64,000 bases of DNA, taken from positions 2,188,083-2,252,082 of the forward strand of contig NW_006498507.1 of assembly GCF_000471905.2 (NCBI RefSeq), written 5' to 3'. A program made the translations under genes and the position numbers. The notes beneath the pieces were generated by a model. It was not told the origin of the DNA. It ran no database searches and was given only the letters and a program-made list of their open reading frames with translations. This document shows positions 48,601 to 60,090 of this stretch, in pieces. Numbering within the stretch: position 1 is the first letter of the stretch; each line of letters begins with the position of its first letter. The DNA is from Amborella trichopoda (Eukaryota > Streptophyta > Magnoliopsida > Amborellales > Amborellaceae).

Positions 48601-51600
48601 TATGCATCTTGATGTCGAGATGATAAATTTGAAGATATTTGGGCATCAAAAAACAACCTCTTCTAGTAAAATTTTCGAGGTAGGCTCAAATTTGGTTGTT
48701 TAGAGCCTCGGCTCTATATATACTTTTCCCTGTATTTATTTAGAGGTTCCACTAGTTGTGTGGCTTTCAGGTATCACAAGTTTCTATTTACTTTTTTGTT
48801 TGATCAGGGTTTCAGTGGATTTTTATGCGTATTTGATTCCCTTTAGATATTGGATTCCCTTTAGGGTCTAAAATCTCATTAGCTCCCTGTTTCTTCTGGA
48901 TTTGCTTCAAATTTCTTTGAGCTATTTGTTATAAATTAAGACACTTGGGTTCCTTCATTTTCAGGTTTATTTGGTTCACTCGTCAAATCTCCTGAAATTA
49001 TGAGTTTACTATATGCTTGATTTTGTATTCAAATTGGAGTGAATCCAGTATATCAATTTCTGACATTGTGTTATAATTGTGTCAATTATTGACATTTTGT
49101 ATTCGGTATGTTCTTTTTAGTTGGACTTATAATTCCCAATTGTATTTGTTCTCAGATTAGTCCTGAGAAATATAAGAGCATATCATCTGGTTTTGGGGTA
49201 TTATTGAAAGAACAAGGAGTTAGAGGTTTCTTCCGTGGTTGGGTGCCAACTTTGCTTGGTTACAGTGCCCAGGGTGCCTGCAAGTTCGGTTTTTATGAGT
49301 TCTTCAAGAAATACTATGCTGACATTGCTGGCCCTGAGTATGCTGCCAAGTACAAGACTTTGATTTACCTTGCTGGTTCCGCTTCTGCTGAGGTTATTGC
49401 TGATGTTGCTCTGTGCCCTATGGAGGCAGTGAAGGTCCGAGTTCAAACACAACCTGGGTTTGGCAGAGGGTTGTCTGATGGGCTCCCCAAGTTTGTTAAG
49501 TCTGAGGGTGTACTTGGGTATGCTCTTGACTTTTCAGTGTTTTAATCTCTTTTTTCGATACATTTGATTAGTAGCTAAGAAGATTTGAATTTTTGCAGGT
49601 TGTATAAGGGAATACTTCCACTTTGGGGACGTCAAATTCCATGTAAGCATCAAATATTTCTTAGATCCTCTCGATTTAGTCTTTTTGTGCTATGGATATG
49701 TAGTTGGCTGTAGACGCATAGATGGTGAAGATGTATATTCTGTGGGGGCTATGTTAAATAGATGTCCATTTGTTTAAGGGCTGGCATATGCCTTATGCCA
49801 TAGGGAGTCTGTCATCTATTCCTGCTGGCAGACTGTAGAAGCTTTCAGTGAACTCTACTCCATTGAATCATGATGTACTTTTTCTTAATCTGATGCTTTG
49901 AAAATGTTATTTGGTGCTTAGATTATTGTAGAAAGTTTTCATGTCTATTATCGATTGCTTGCTACATGTTCGTTTCCTTCGTTTCCAAGTCCTTCCCCTC
50001 CCCCCCCCCCCTGCCTTTTTCCATTTTAATTGGGCTTATAACGCTCCTTTCTATCTTGTCTTTTATTTTTTGTAGTGGCTACCAGTTATATGCACCTTGT
50101 CGCAGACTTAAGCCCTCTACTGCAATGTTTTAATGCTCCTATCCCAACATGCTTTTTCTGGCTTTTATTTTACCAATATCATAAGTTTCGGATTCTTAAA
50201 TGGGCCTGACAAATTTCATGTAGGAGGTGGTACCAATACCCTAAAAGTTTCATAATATGCTTGGGGGTCCTGGGGCCCATTCTTGGCCTGTCCCCTGGAA
50301 TAAATAAACTTTCTAGTCGTTTGTTCTTGATATAATATCCACATTTGGAACAAGAGATTGTGTTATTAGATCATTTTTGTATCATATTATGTAAAAAATG
50401 TTATACATTATATTAAAATATTATTGATCTTAATCCAGCTTTAAATGAGGTATTTGCAGAGGCAATTGTCTTACTTATCTAATATTCGAGTACCCTGATC
50501 ATCAATAATTTTTTAGGCTTGAGGCTGTGGTGATTAAGAGCCTCAAGATAAGTCTACTTTGGAAAAATATATATTTGTGTTCTGATTCTTCTAAATTAGT
50601 TGACAAATTAGTTCATAAATTATCTATTCTTTTTTCTTTTGCAGCATCGTAACACCGAAAATTATTAGAGTTTTTAATATCATTTACTTTTCAAAAAATA
50701 AAACGAAATAATATGGGATAAATCGCCCTTTCCTTCCTTGAAATTGTGAGCTACTTTTATAAATTAAATTTATTGTAAGTACGTTCTTAATTGTTAATAT
50801 GGTACAATGTCTAAGTTAGGGGCCTTTCTGTTGAACAACCAGGAGTGCACATTACCATTTAGGAATTTTGTCAAAAGCATATCTGGCTTCAATGGAGTAA
50901 CTTGATTGAGCAAATTCATTAAAGTGTGGATACACCTTCTAGGGTTTGCAACTTATCCTAATTCTTTGTTTGGGCTTTGAGCATAATTATCTCCAGGCAG
51001 TATTGCCATAACAACCAATCTGTTTGAAAATGATTTGAAATGTTGTGCTGTTAAAGTTGGTGTGCAATAATTTTTTTGTTTTTTGGGTGAGTCAGTGGGG
51101 AGAGGGCCCCCCTACCCTGGTAGGAATTGAGCCTAGCACGTGGCATTGCAAATTGTCAAGCGCTAACCAATTCTGGTGTGTAATATTTGATTGCTTGTTT
51201 CCTTCTTTTTCCACTTGACTTGTTTGATTTCTTTTTCCCGTTGTCTAATATGGAAACTTGTTTTAGTAAACATGTTAGTGTGTGTTCTAGAATTGGAGAT
51301 TGCAGGATCAGCAAGCTAATCAGTTCTCGTATTGTGTTCAAGAATTGGAGATTGCATGATCAGCAAGCTAATCAGTTCTCGTATTTTTTAGTAATTGATT
51401 CGCTTCTAGTTGTTTCTTTTTTACTTTTTATTTTCTTCTTGAAATTTCATTGTCAAACTAACTAGTCAATGCTTGTTACAGACACCATGATGAAGTTCGC
51501 AACCTTTGAGACCACTGTGGAGATGATGTACAAGTACGTGATCCCTATGCCTAAGGACCAGTGCAGTAAGCCACTACAGCTCACCGTGAGCTTCGGTGGT

Positions 51601-53520
51601 GGATATATTGCTGGTGTTTTCTGTGCCATCGTTTCTCATCCTGCCGATAATCTTGTTTCCTTCCTTAACAACGCCAAGGGAGCCACAGTGGGTGATGTGA
51701 GTTTTCTGTCTTGGTTTGAGCACCTTCTTAAGTTATTAAAAAAGAAAGATTAAACACCTGCTTATGTATATTACAAATTAAGTCGTTGCATATTTGTATT
51801 TTTTTTTATTGGATGATAACTGTGCTAAGGTGCAAGTTTTTCATTATCTGTTAAATTACTGGTTCTGTAACTTTGTTTCATGTTTCTTTTTACTGACCCA
51901 GAGCATCCAATTCTTTTCATACTGCGAAACATGAGCTCTTGATCCGTGCTCTTTAAGATGCTTTTAATATACTGTTACACCACCCAGTAATTGAAGCAAT
52001 CTTTTAAAAAATAGGGAAATATCATTTAAGGGGTCAAAACCCCTTACAAAATCTTTCAAGGGGTCAAAAAATCCCAATGAATAGAGAGGGTTTTCGATTT
52101 TCACACAGGTACCTCCTTAAAAAAGGTTTTTCAAAAAGGCCTAAATTGCCCTTGATCGAGATTGAGAACCCTGAACAAGCAGGGGTGTTTCAGTAATTTG
52201 ACCCACCCTTAACAAGCAGGGCTTCTCCGATCTTGGGGCCTCTTAGGTGGGCTGTATTACTGAAATGCACATTCTTGTTCGTCGTTCCCAGCCCTGAACA
52301 GGGGGCAAATTGGGAGTGTTTGAAGATATTCTTTGAGGCACCTGAGTAAAATGCAAGTTTAAAAGTAATGAAAATTTAAAAGTACCAGCTAGCATTAAAA
52401 GGGATGTTTTGACCCCCTCAATGATTTTGTAAGGTGTTTTGAACCTCTTAAATGACCTAAGAAATAAGTTCAGCTCTTCCCCATTTTCTTTGTGATCGCT
52501 GTCTCCTTGTAAGGGAACAGTAGTTATAGTTTGAAAACTTCATTCTTGTAGTTACCCTCTTTCATCCTTTAATGGGAATAAACAAAATTATGATCTGTGA
52601 AACATATGGTATTTCTTATGTCTTCATGTCATTTCAGTTTCCTATGTCAATGAAAAACACTTTCTTTTTTCATTGTCCTTGTGGGTACATCTATTTCTGT
52701 CAATGTTAGGTACTACAGAAATTGACACCATTAATCCGCAATTGTGATGGTACTTTTCCGAAACATTGACCATAAAATCCTCAAATGACTTGTGGGGGGT
52801 GTCTTGCAGGCCGTGAAAAAGCTTGGTGTCTGGGGTCTCTTCACCCGTGGCCTGCCTCTACGTATTGTCATGATTGGTACCCTCACTGGAGCACAATGGG
52901 TTATTTATGATGCCTTCAAGGTGTTTGTTGGCCTGTACGTTTCTCTATCTTTGCCTTGTTTTAACCTTTGCAGTTCCTGCTGAGCCCTTTTGTGGTGCCT
53001 GACTCTTCTCATGGGGTTCTGGTCCTTTTTATTTGCAAATACATGCACATAGACATTTTATGGTATGTGTGCATGTGTTATATGAAATTCAAGAAAGCAT
53101 TAGTATGATTAAATGGTCTATGTAAAAACATGCCCTATTGGGTCATCATGATGCGAAGGAAATGGGCATTATTCGATGAACAGATTCACCAGAAAAAAAC
53201 ATGAGCCTGATGGTGGGTCCGATCTATCTCCATGCGCTCCAATTTCAGGAGGTGATGAACTAATTGGACTATGGTTCTTCGTCTAGAGGTCATTGGGTTG
53301 TATAATCTAATATTGTTAAACCCTTGTTCACTCTAGGAGATGCACACATGAATGTGAGCACACATGTTCCATAATGAAAAATATAGAATAATAATTTGTT
53401 TCTGTAGTTCTGGTTTCCATTCTAACATATGACCTTTTTCTCTTCTTTTACAGCCCAACTACTGGAGGGGTTACTCCAGCACCTGCCGCTGCTCAGAAGG
53501 AGCTTCCAGCCACTTCTTGA
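45638..53520 (+). CDS. PHT3: Mitochondrial phosphate carrier protein (PHT3/MPT family), complete
   Basis: Inner-membrane carrier that imports phosphate with a proton into the mitochondrial matrix, supplying ATP synthase. Exons: 45638-45937, 49156-49517, 49599-49642, 51482-51696, 52810-52934, 53454-53520. All borders are GT-AG and the phases close to 370 codons plus TGA, close to the plant family length. Residues 1-65 are a basic, Ser-rich presequence-like leader. Three mitochondrial-carrier repeats follow. Repeat 1 ends with PLDLVK (Pro91, Asp93, Lys96). Repeat 2 carries PMEAVKVR (Pro188, Glu190, Lys193). Repeat 3 carries HPADNLVS (Pro289, Asp291), the less canonical third motif characteristic of phosphate carriers. 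Each repeat has Gly-rich second helices, such as the [13 protein letters not shown] region of repeat 1. The ATG at 45638 has a good context (GCCATGGC) and follows a CT-rich leader. Intron 1 is 3.2 kb and contains a MITE. Introns 3 and 4 also carry repeats. The family assignment is firm. The exact paralogue (PHT3;1, 3;2 or 3;3) is not determined. Confidence 0.95.
47697..47773. repeat. (CT)n and (GT)n microsatellites
   Basis: CT run at 47697-47715 and GT run at 47760-47773, with a C8 A9 block at 47652-47669 just before them. Confidence 0.9.
48336..48729 (-). mobile_element. MITE family M1 in intron 1 of the phosphate carrier gene
   Basis: TGGGTGCGGTTTGTATAGAGCC at left, CTCGGCTCTATATATAC...TTTTCCC at right. 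TATTTATTTA is present on both sides (10 bp, offset by one or two bases from the GGG tip). One of the cleanest copies. Confidence 0.8.
50000..50011. repeat. Poly-C run (12 C)
   Basis: In intron 3 of the phosphate carrier gene. Prone to sequencing error. Confidence 0.85.
51071..51175 (-). mobile_element. tRNA-derived SINE in intron 3 of the phosphate carrier gene
   Basis: Minus strand: an A-box-like TTGGTTAGCGCTTGAC near 51175-51155, a B-box GGCTCAATTCCTACC (51133-51119), a GC-rich body and an A-rich tail ending at 51071. B-box match is good, so a pol III promoter ancestry is likely. Confidence 0.65.
51291..51386. repeat. 52-bp-period tandem duplication in intron 3
   Basis: A 44-bp block starting AATTGGAGATTGCA at 51291 recurs at 51343 with one difference (GGATC/TGATC). 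Confidence 0.9.
52013..52470. mobile_element. MITE with terminal inverted repeats of about 55 bp in intron 4 of the phosphate carrier gene
   Basis: Left arm 52022-52075 (TCATTTAAGGGGTCAAAAC...) and right arm 52402-52456 (reverse complement TCATTTAAGAGGTTCAAAAC...) match over about 55 bp. No coding capacity. Not related to M1 or M2 by eye. Confidence 0.78.
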
Positions 53521-53870
53521 GAGCCACCACCGTGGAAGAGCGAGTCATTTCTACAGAAATAATCATCTGTACGAGTTTTATTGAGAGTATATTAAATTTT
53601 TTTTTGGAGTCTGATACTATCTGATCCATTCAGTTGACTTTTTTACATTTTTCTGTTCTTCTTGGGGCTGTATGGAATTTTTTATCCTCCCTTTTCTGTT
53701 ATTGGGAGGGCGGTTTTGCTCTCATCCTTCGCTCACGAAAGAACTCAAACCACGAGGTGTGAAGTCACTTGTGGTTGAGCCTTTTGGTTGTGTACTATTT
53801 TGAAGGAACTAAAGAATCAATAATTATTGAGTGTTTTAAGATTTTCAATTACAGTTTTGATGTGTATTAG
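53521..53870 (+). other. Probable 3' UTR of the phosphate carrier gene
   Basis: T-rich sequence without open frame follows the TGA. AATAAT-type near-upstream elements occur around 53817-53830, shortly before a T-rich stretch. The extent is inferred; no exact cleavage site is visible. Confidence 0.4.
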
Positions 53871-55317
53871 CTGCTTTTCTTGATCTTAGGACAAGTGGAT
53901 TGTTCGATAAAGATGCTGCTTTATGTGCTTGGGCTGCTATTCTTCTTCTGGGAGAAATGGGTGGTTTAACACTAGTTGGCGATCGGACTGGTAGGACCGG
54001 TGTTTCAAAAGTTGCTGATCCAGATCGGAATTGTTCGATTCGGATAAAAAATTGTCGACCATTTTGGATCGTGTAATATATCAGGATCCGGCCATATCCC
54101 TAGATCCGGTTATATCCGTTACAAAATTGGTTATCTTTGGCCCTTGGCCAAAGCCCGACTCTAGGGCCAAATTTTGTGGCCCAAGTCCAATTTTTTGGGG
54201 CTGGGATGAGCTGCTTAGCTCGTCAGCCCGAAAAGAAAGCCGCTACCACTTATAGCAGTTAGACTTAAATTTAACAGCTTAGTGTCATAGAATTAAAATA
54301 ATTTTATTTTAAATTTTGAGAGTGATCAATAGTACATACCAACCACTCAATTGCAAATCTAAATCTAAGTAGTGAAAGAGTGATTGTGAGGTTCTACCAA
54401 ACAATAAAGAGTGGATACATATGGATTTTAAAATGTTTGGTAAAATACAGAATGTTATGCTTATAGAAGAAAATTGCAAAGAAGGATGGTCATCTTATTT
54501 TATTTTATTTTATTTTTTTAAAATTGTTCAACCTGAATTTGATTTTTTTTTTTTTTGTTTTTTCGTTAGGTAGTGCCCCAAGGTTTAAAGAACTGTCCTA
54601 TTAATGAAAAACTAAAAATCAAAAATCAAAATTCGGATTGAATAAAGGGTAATTTTGGAAAAAAATAAAAACGATGAGTTGATAAATGGAGTATTTTGTA
54701 TTTTACCTAAATTTTAAGTTTCGTATGAAATCACTCAACAATAAATGCTTATTATATACTTTTTCATTTATAATATTGATATGCTTCGACTAACAAATCT
54801 CATCTTAGAGTTAGCCACGTAGATATTAGCATTTATTTAGCACTCGCCTAATGTCATGGATTCCTATAGTTTAGATTCCCAAAATAAGGAGAACCTCACT
54901 ACCATTGAATGTTTACTAATTCGTTTACTTCTGTAATAAAGTTTGTCTATGAGAAAACATCAATTAAAATCTGTAATAAAGTATGTCTATGAGAAAACAT
55001 CAATTAAAATAAATTAACTCCAGAAATAACCTCCAATAAACTATTTCTTCAACAGTGGTTAGTTACAGAAAAATCTTTTCAACCAAGCAGTTCCTCAGCC
55101 AATTTGTTAAAAATGCTCAAAATGCTCTTCTAAAAAACAATATACACTATCTATTCAATTTACCCCCCTCCAATTATGCTCTCTCACTTTTTTCCCATTA
55201 ACAACCATCTTCTCAAAAACCCCCTCAACCCAAAAAAGAATTAAAAAAAGGCCTAAAATACCTTTTTTCACGCCTTTTTTTTCTTCTCTCTCTCTCTCTC
55301 TTCGCAACGAAAACAAC
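53871..55317. other. Intergenic DNA downstream of the phosphate carrier gene
   Basis: A hAT-like remnant rich in GATCCGG/CCAGATCGG lies at about 53990-54130 (CCGGTGTTTCAAAAG tip). TTTTA pentamer repeats lie at 54498-54520. A tandem repeat of CTGTAATAAAGTNTGTCTATG at about 54932 and 54971 (period 39). No gene. Confidence 0.5.
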
Positions 55318-55790
55318 GCGCTCCGACGATACGAAAACTCGCTCTGACAGTAGACCTTCTGGAGCTAGGACACTCCGGCGGTTGATTCCGTCGCTCAGGT
55401 GGTACAGAAACGAGCTCCGGCGATACAAACATTCGCTCTGACAGTACACCTTCTGGAGCCACAGCGCTCTGGTAGTATGGTAGTTCGCTCCAGCAGTAGA
55501 CGAATTTGCTCTAGCATTATGTGATCTCGCTTCGGCAATACACCTTTTAGAGACAATTCGCTCCGACACTCTATGAATGCGATCCGACAGTAGGGTCGCT
55601 GGAGCCCCAACGCTCTGGCAGTGCATTAGGGCACTCCGGCAGTGCTTTTAACGCTCCTGCAGTAGATGAAGGTGCTCCGATGATACACATTCTGGAGCCA
55701 CAACGTTCACCTATTCTGATCCGGCAATCATTACAAAGTGCTTTGGCAATGTTATTCTACACTGCGACAATACACAACTTGGGACCGCCA
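55318..55790. repeat. Degenerate tandem array, alternating units of about 21 and 31 bp
   Basis: About 19 copies of a core like GCTC(C/T)GGCAGTA start near 55320, 55341, 55372, 55392, 55414, 55435, 55465, 55487, 55508, 55529, 55559, 55581, 55612, 55633, 55653, 55674, 55718, 55740 and 55761. Steps are mostly 20-22 bp. Where TTCTGGAGCCACA or GGTCGCTGGAGCCCCAA follows, the step is 30-31 bp. A TC microsatellite precedes it (55284-55302). The minus-strand frame of 133 codons over it (55225-55626) is a by-product of the periodicity. Not assigned to a known repeat class. Confidence 0.8.
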
Positions 55791-56159
55791 ATTGAATTTT
55801 TTTGTATGAGAAAGGTATTTCCGTCCAAAAAATAACAACTTTTTACCTTGGGGGGTTTTACGAAGAAAAGTTGTTGTGGGAAAAAAAGTGAGAAAAGGTT
55901 GGCTGGAGGTAAGTTGCATAAATATTACATTTTGGGTTTTTTTTTTTGTAATTTTCCCTTATATTTATCTCACTTGGCTCGTGGCATGAGCCAAATGATG
56001 AAACTACCATTGTTTATTCCAGGTCGAAACTCAATAGTCAATACACGAGAAAAAAATCTTTTGTATCACATAAATCTTGGGTAAGTACGTGTTAATGGTG
56101 ATAGAAAAATCACCTTGGATAGAATTGTCTTTTCAATTGTTGTTGGGTTTTTTTGTCAC

Positions 56160-56497
56160 TAGAAATTTTGGGGTAAAAAATCACCTCCAAATTTTATCAT
56201 AATATGTAATTTTGGTGTAAAAAATGTTTAGGATTATATAAAAATCTATTTTCCTATCTAATTATAAAATTTTAAACTTCAAATATGGTTAAAATCAAGT
56301 AGATCTATAAACATATGAAAATCTTGAAAACGGACGATACGATGTACTATTTTTGGTATTTTTTTTTTCATATTTATTAATCTCGATGTCGAGATGATCA
56401 ATTATAGAGTTTTCAACATTAAAATGACATTTTTTGATGAATTTTTTAGGCACATCTGTAATTCTACATTGTTTGCAACCTTATATAAACTTTTTCC
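56160..56497 (-). mobile_element. MITE family M1 inside the copia 5' LTR
   Basis: Family interior in reverse (AATCTCGATGTCGAGATGATCAATTATAG) ending ...TTATATAAACTTTTTCC. The LTR sequence resumes at GTGTAAAAGC, the same words found uninterrupted in the inverted 3' LTR piece, so the MITE came later. Confidence 0.72.
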
Positions 56498-58079
56498 ATG
56501 TGTAAAAGCTAAAAGAAGGGGCTTTTTTGAACATACGATTCATTCTTCTTGGTCTTTACTCTTCTCTCTCTAAAAAAAAGGCTAGGGTTTCTTTTAGTTA
56601 TGTGAGAAAGGGAAAGAGGTAAAAAAAGATTTCTTGTCTATTTTTTGGGAAAAATTGTATGAGCTTGTGTTGTTCAAATTCTTGCATCATCTGAAATGAA
56701 ACATAAAGTAAATTATGGGCTTGGGTCATTATAAAAAGGTATTTTAGTCATAGATTTCACCGGTTTTCTCCTTTGAGGTAACATTGTATCTCCCCTGTAC
56801 ATTTCTTTTTTATAATGGAATTACTTGATGGCTTGCCTTTGAACCTAGCCCTATGGCGTGAATCATGTTAAATTCGTATTGTGGTTTGTCTCTCTCTAAT
56901 TTTCTATCATGATTATATCTTCAACTCTAATTTATTCTTCTTAAATTATTGAGTAGATTATCAATTTTATATATTAGGTTTTGAGTGTGATAATTGGTGA
57001 TCGATTAAATTGGAGCTTTGGGTATTCGAATCTCTAACAAATGGTGTCAGGGCATTAGGTTTTGTGCAAGATATTTGGAAGAATGACGAATAATCCATTT
57101 GAGGTGGAGAAATTTGATGGACAAAATGATTTTGAGATGTAGAAAATTCAAGTTCATGATCTTTTAGTCCGACAAGGACGATACAAAGCATTACTCAAAA
57201 ATAGTTTGTGGGAGAAATTGAAAAGTGTTCATCAAAACAAATATCTTAAAAACTGTATTCTATTAAAGAAAACTTGTTTAGTTTAAGCAAGAAAGATGAA
57301 ACAAAACTTTCCAATCATTTGAACACTTTCAATAATATTATTTGTGAACTTTATAGTATTGGTGAAAAATATGAAAGATGAAGACAATGAGGTAATGTTG
57401 TTATGTACTTTATCAGAATCTTATAATAATTTATTCGTCTCAAAATTTCTTTAAGAACTAAGTTAAAGGGTTGATCAAAGTCTAAAAGGCGAGAAAACAA
57501 GTTTGTTTGTTGGGGATGTGGCGAAGCCGATCATATAAAGAAAAGTTGTACCGAAAAAAAAGGTAAAAAATTTGAAAAAACAAGGGATGAGTCCAAAAAT
57601 GAGATAAATCAAGTAGAAGAATCTACATTCGGTTTCATTAAAGAAGATGTTTATGTTGTGGGTTACAATCTCGAATTCCATCAAAATTGGATAGTGGTGC
57701 TACATATCATACGTGCCCACACAAGTCATTGTTTAGTTCATATGAACCATGTGATGGTGGTTCTGTGTTGATGAGAAATAATTCAAGTAGTATAATGATT
57801 GGGATTGGCACTGTAAAATGAAGGATATATGATGGACGTATACGCACACTTGAGTGTTTTAACATGTTCCGGACTGGAAGAAAAGTTTAATTTCCATTCT
57901 TTATTGAATTCCAATTGCCATAAATTTACATAACAAGTGGGAGTTCTCAAAGTACCCAAGGGTATTCATATTGTGATCAAGGCAGTTAGAGTTGAGAACT
58001 TGTATAAATTATTGGGAAGCTTTATTGTTGATGTTGTTGCAAATTTGATAGTAGAGAGTAACGATCTTCCCCTACGCTT

Positions 58080-58750
58080 ATAACATAGAAGGTTGGGTAA
58101 CTTGAATGAAAAGGGTATGGAGATTTTGATGAAGAGGAAGTTAATTCGCACCATAAAATTTAGGGAATCCAAAATTTGTAAGCATTATATCTATGGAAAA
58201 CAATATAGACAAAGTTTCAAAGCCGGAAGCCAAACAAGCAATGATATAATTGATTATATTCACTCGGATTTATGGGGGCCTCACCCACAATGTCATATGG
58301 TGGTGCATTGTATTTTATTTTTTTTGTATATTATATCTAAAAGAAGATATAGGTGTTCACTCTTAAATAAAAGAGTGATGCATTTTTGCCTTTTAAACAT
58401 TTTAAGGCTGAAGTTGAGAGGAGTACGGGGCGCCACATCAAGATACTTCGTACTGATAATAGAATGAGTACAATTCTGATGAGTTACAAAATTTTGTAAA
58501 GATGAAGGAATCAAGAGGCATTTCATCACGATTTACACTCTCCAACAAAATGATGTTGCGGAAAGGATGAATCAAACTTTGATGGAGCGAGCTAGAAGCA
58601 TGTTGAGTAATACCGGATTGGAGCAAGATCTATGGGCCGAAGTCGTGATAATGGCTTATTATCTCATCAATCAGTCACTTTCGACGGCTTGCGAGAGAAA
58701 ACACCCCAAGAGGTATGGTCAGGAGCCCCTTATGATTATTTCAGTTTAAA
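58080..58750 (+). pseudogene. Copia integrase fragment
   Basis: Pre-integrase-type RLGNLNEKGM, then IDYIHSDLWGPHP (first catalytic Asp region), a frame break, then AERMNQTLMERARSMLSNTGL with the final Glu region altered (the usual NGVAER reads NDVAER). Part of the element at 56090-62667. Confidence 0.75.
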
Positions 58751-60090
58751 GATTTTTTGTTGTGATGCTTATGTTTTTAATTCTTAATTGCCAAAGAAAT
58801 AAGCTTGAACCAAAATAAAATAAATACATTTTTGTTGGGTATAACAAATACGTGAAAGGATACTGGGTATAGGATTCAAGTGCCCGAAAGATAATTACAA
58901 GCCGAGATATACATTTTGATGAGTCATTTGTGTAGATAAGAGATGCAGAAAGTGAAACTAAAAAAAAAGCAATATCTTATAATGACACCCAAGAAATTGA
59001 TTTTCGACCTTATGTCCCTCATCTAGTGATGGTCATATACCAACAGAAGCACCGATAAGTATCAATGATAAAGAAGGGCAAGTTCGTAAACCAAGTGTTC
59101 TCATGAAGAAATTCGTCTACCCGAGCACTTTTGGGATTGTGGATCCCGAAATACTATATGCTTTAGTTGTTATGAATGAAGAATCAAGCACTTACCAAGA
59201 AGCTATGGAAGGGGACGATTCTATATTTTGGTAGAAGGCCATAGAAGATGAAATATTGGCTCTTAAGAAGAACAAGGCTTGGGATTTTGTAGAGTTGCCA
59301 AAGGGTAGCAAAACGGTTGGTTACGAGTAAGTGTTCAAAATCAAGAAAGGGATTAATGGAAATTTGGAAATATATAAGGCAAGGCCAGTTGCACAAAAAA
59401 AATATGTCAACTTTCTTGAAATTTTTGTACCAATTGTCAAGTCAGACTCCATTAGGTTGGTATTTGGACTTGTTGCATTGCATGTTTTGGAACTTGAATA
59501 AATGGATGTAAAAATGATTTTTTTTACATGGCAAACACTATGAAGAAGTGTATATACAACAATCGGAAGGATTTTTTAAAGAAGGAAAAGATAGGCCAGT
59601 GTGCAAGTTGAAGAAATCCATGGTACAAGACTTTTGACATGTTCATGATTGCTCTTGGATGCCAAATGAGTGATTATGACCATTATGTTTATATGAATTT
59701 TTTTTTTTTATGATGGTTCTTATTTAATCTTAGTCTTGTATGTTGATGATATACTTTTGGCATGCGAGGATAAGGCTAGTATTGACGAGCTCAAGGCATC
59801 TTTGAACAAGAATTTTGGAATGAAAGATCTCGAGCCTATAAAAAAAATTACTTGGGATTGAAATCCAAAGAAATCGAAGGAGTGAGACTTTGCCCCTTTC
59901 ACAAAATAGCATTGTAAAGAAGATGCTTGATAAATTTGGCATGAACAAGCCAAAACCAGTGAAGACTCCATTAACTCCTCACTTTAAGTTATCTTCTAAG
60001 CAAAGTCCGAATACCATGGATGAAAAAGAGAATATGGCTAGGGTGCCATATGCAAGTATTGTGGGAAGCCTAATATTTGTTATGGTGTGT

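Larger units (their letters stand above)
45938..49155 (+). other. Intron 1 of the phosphate carrier gene (3.2 kb)
   Basis: GTTGGT donor, TTCTCAG acceptor. Contains AT-rich spacer, CT/GT microsatellites at 47697-47773 and an M1 MITE at 48336-48729. Open frames of up to about 128 codons in the CT/GT-rich part and near 46080-46377 show no motif and are not retained. Confidence 0.85.

Noticed and set aside
55225-55626. 133-codon minus-strand frame over the 21/31-bp array
   Set aside because: A 21-bp periodicity keeps frames open automatically; the peptide looks like its repeat unit and has no domain.
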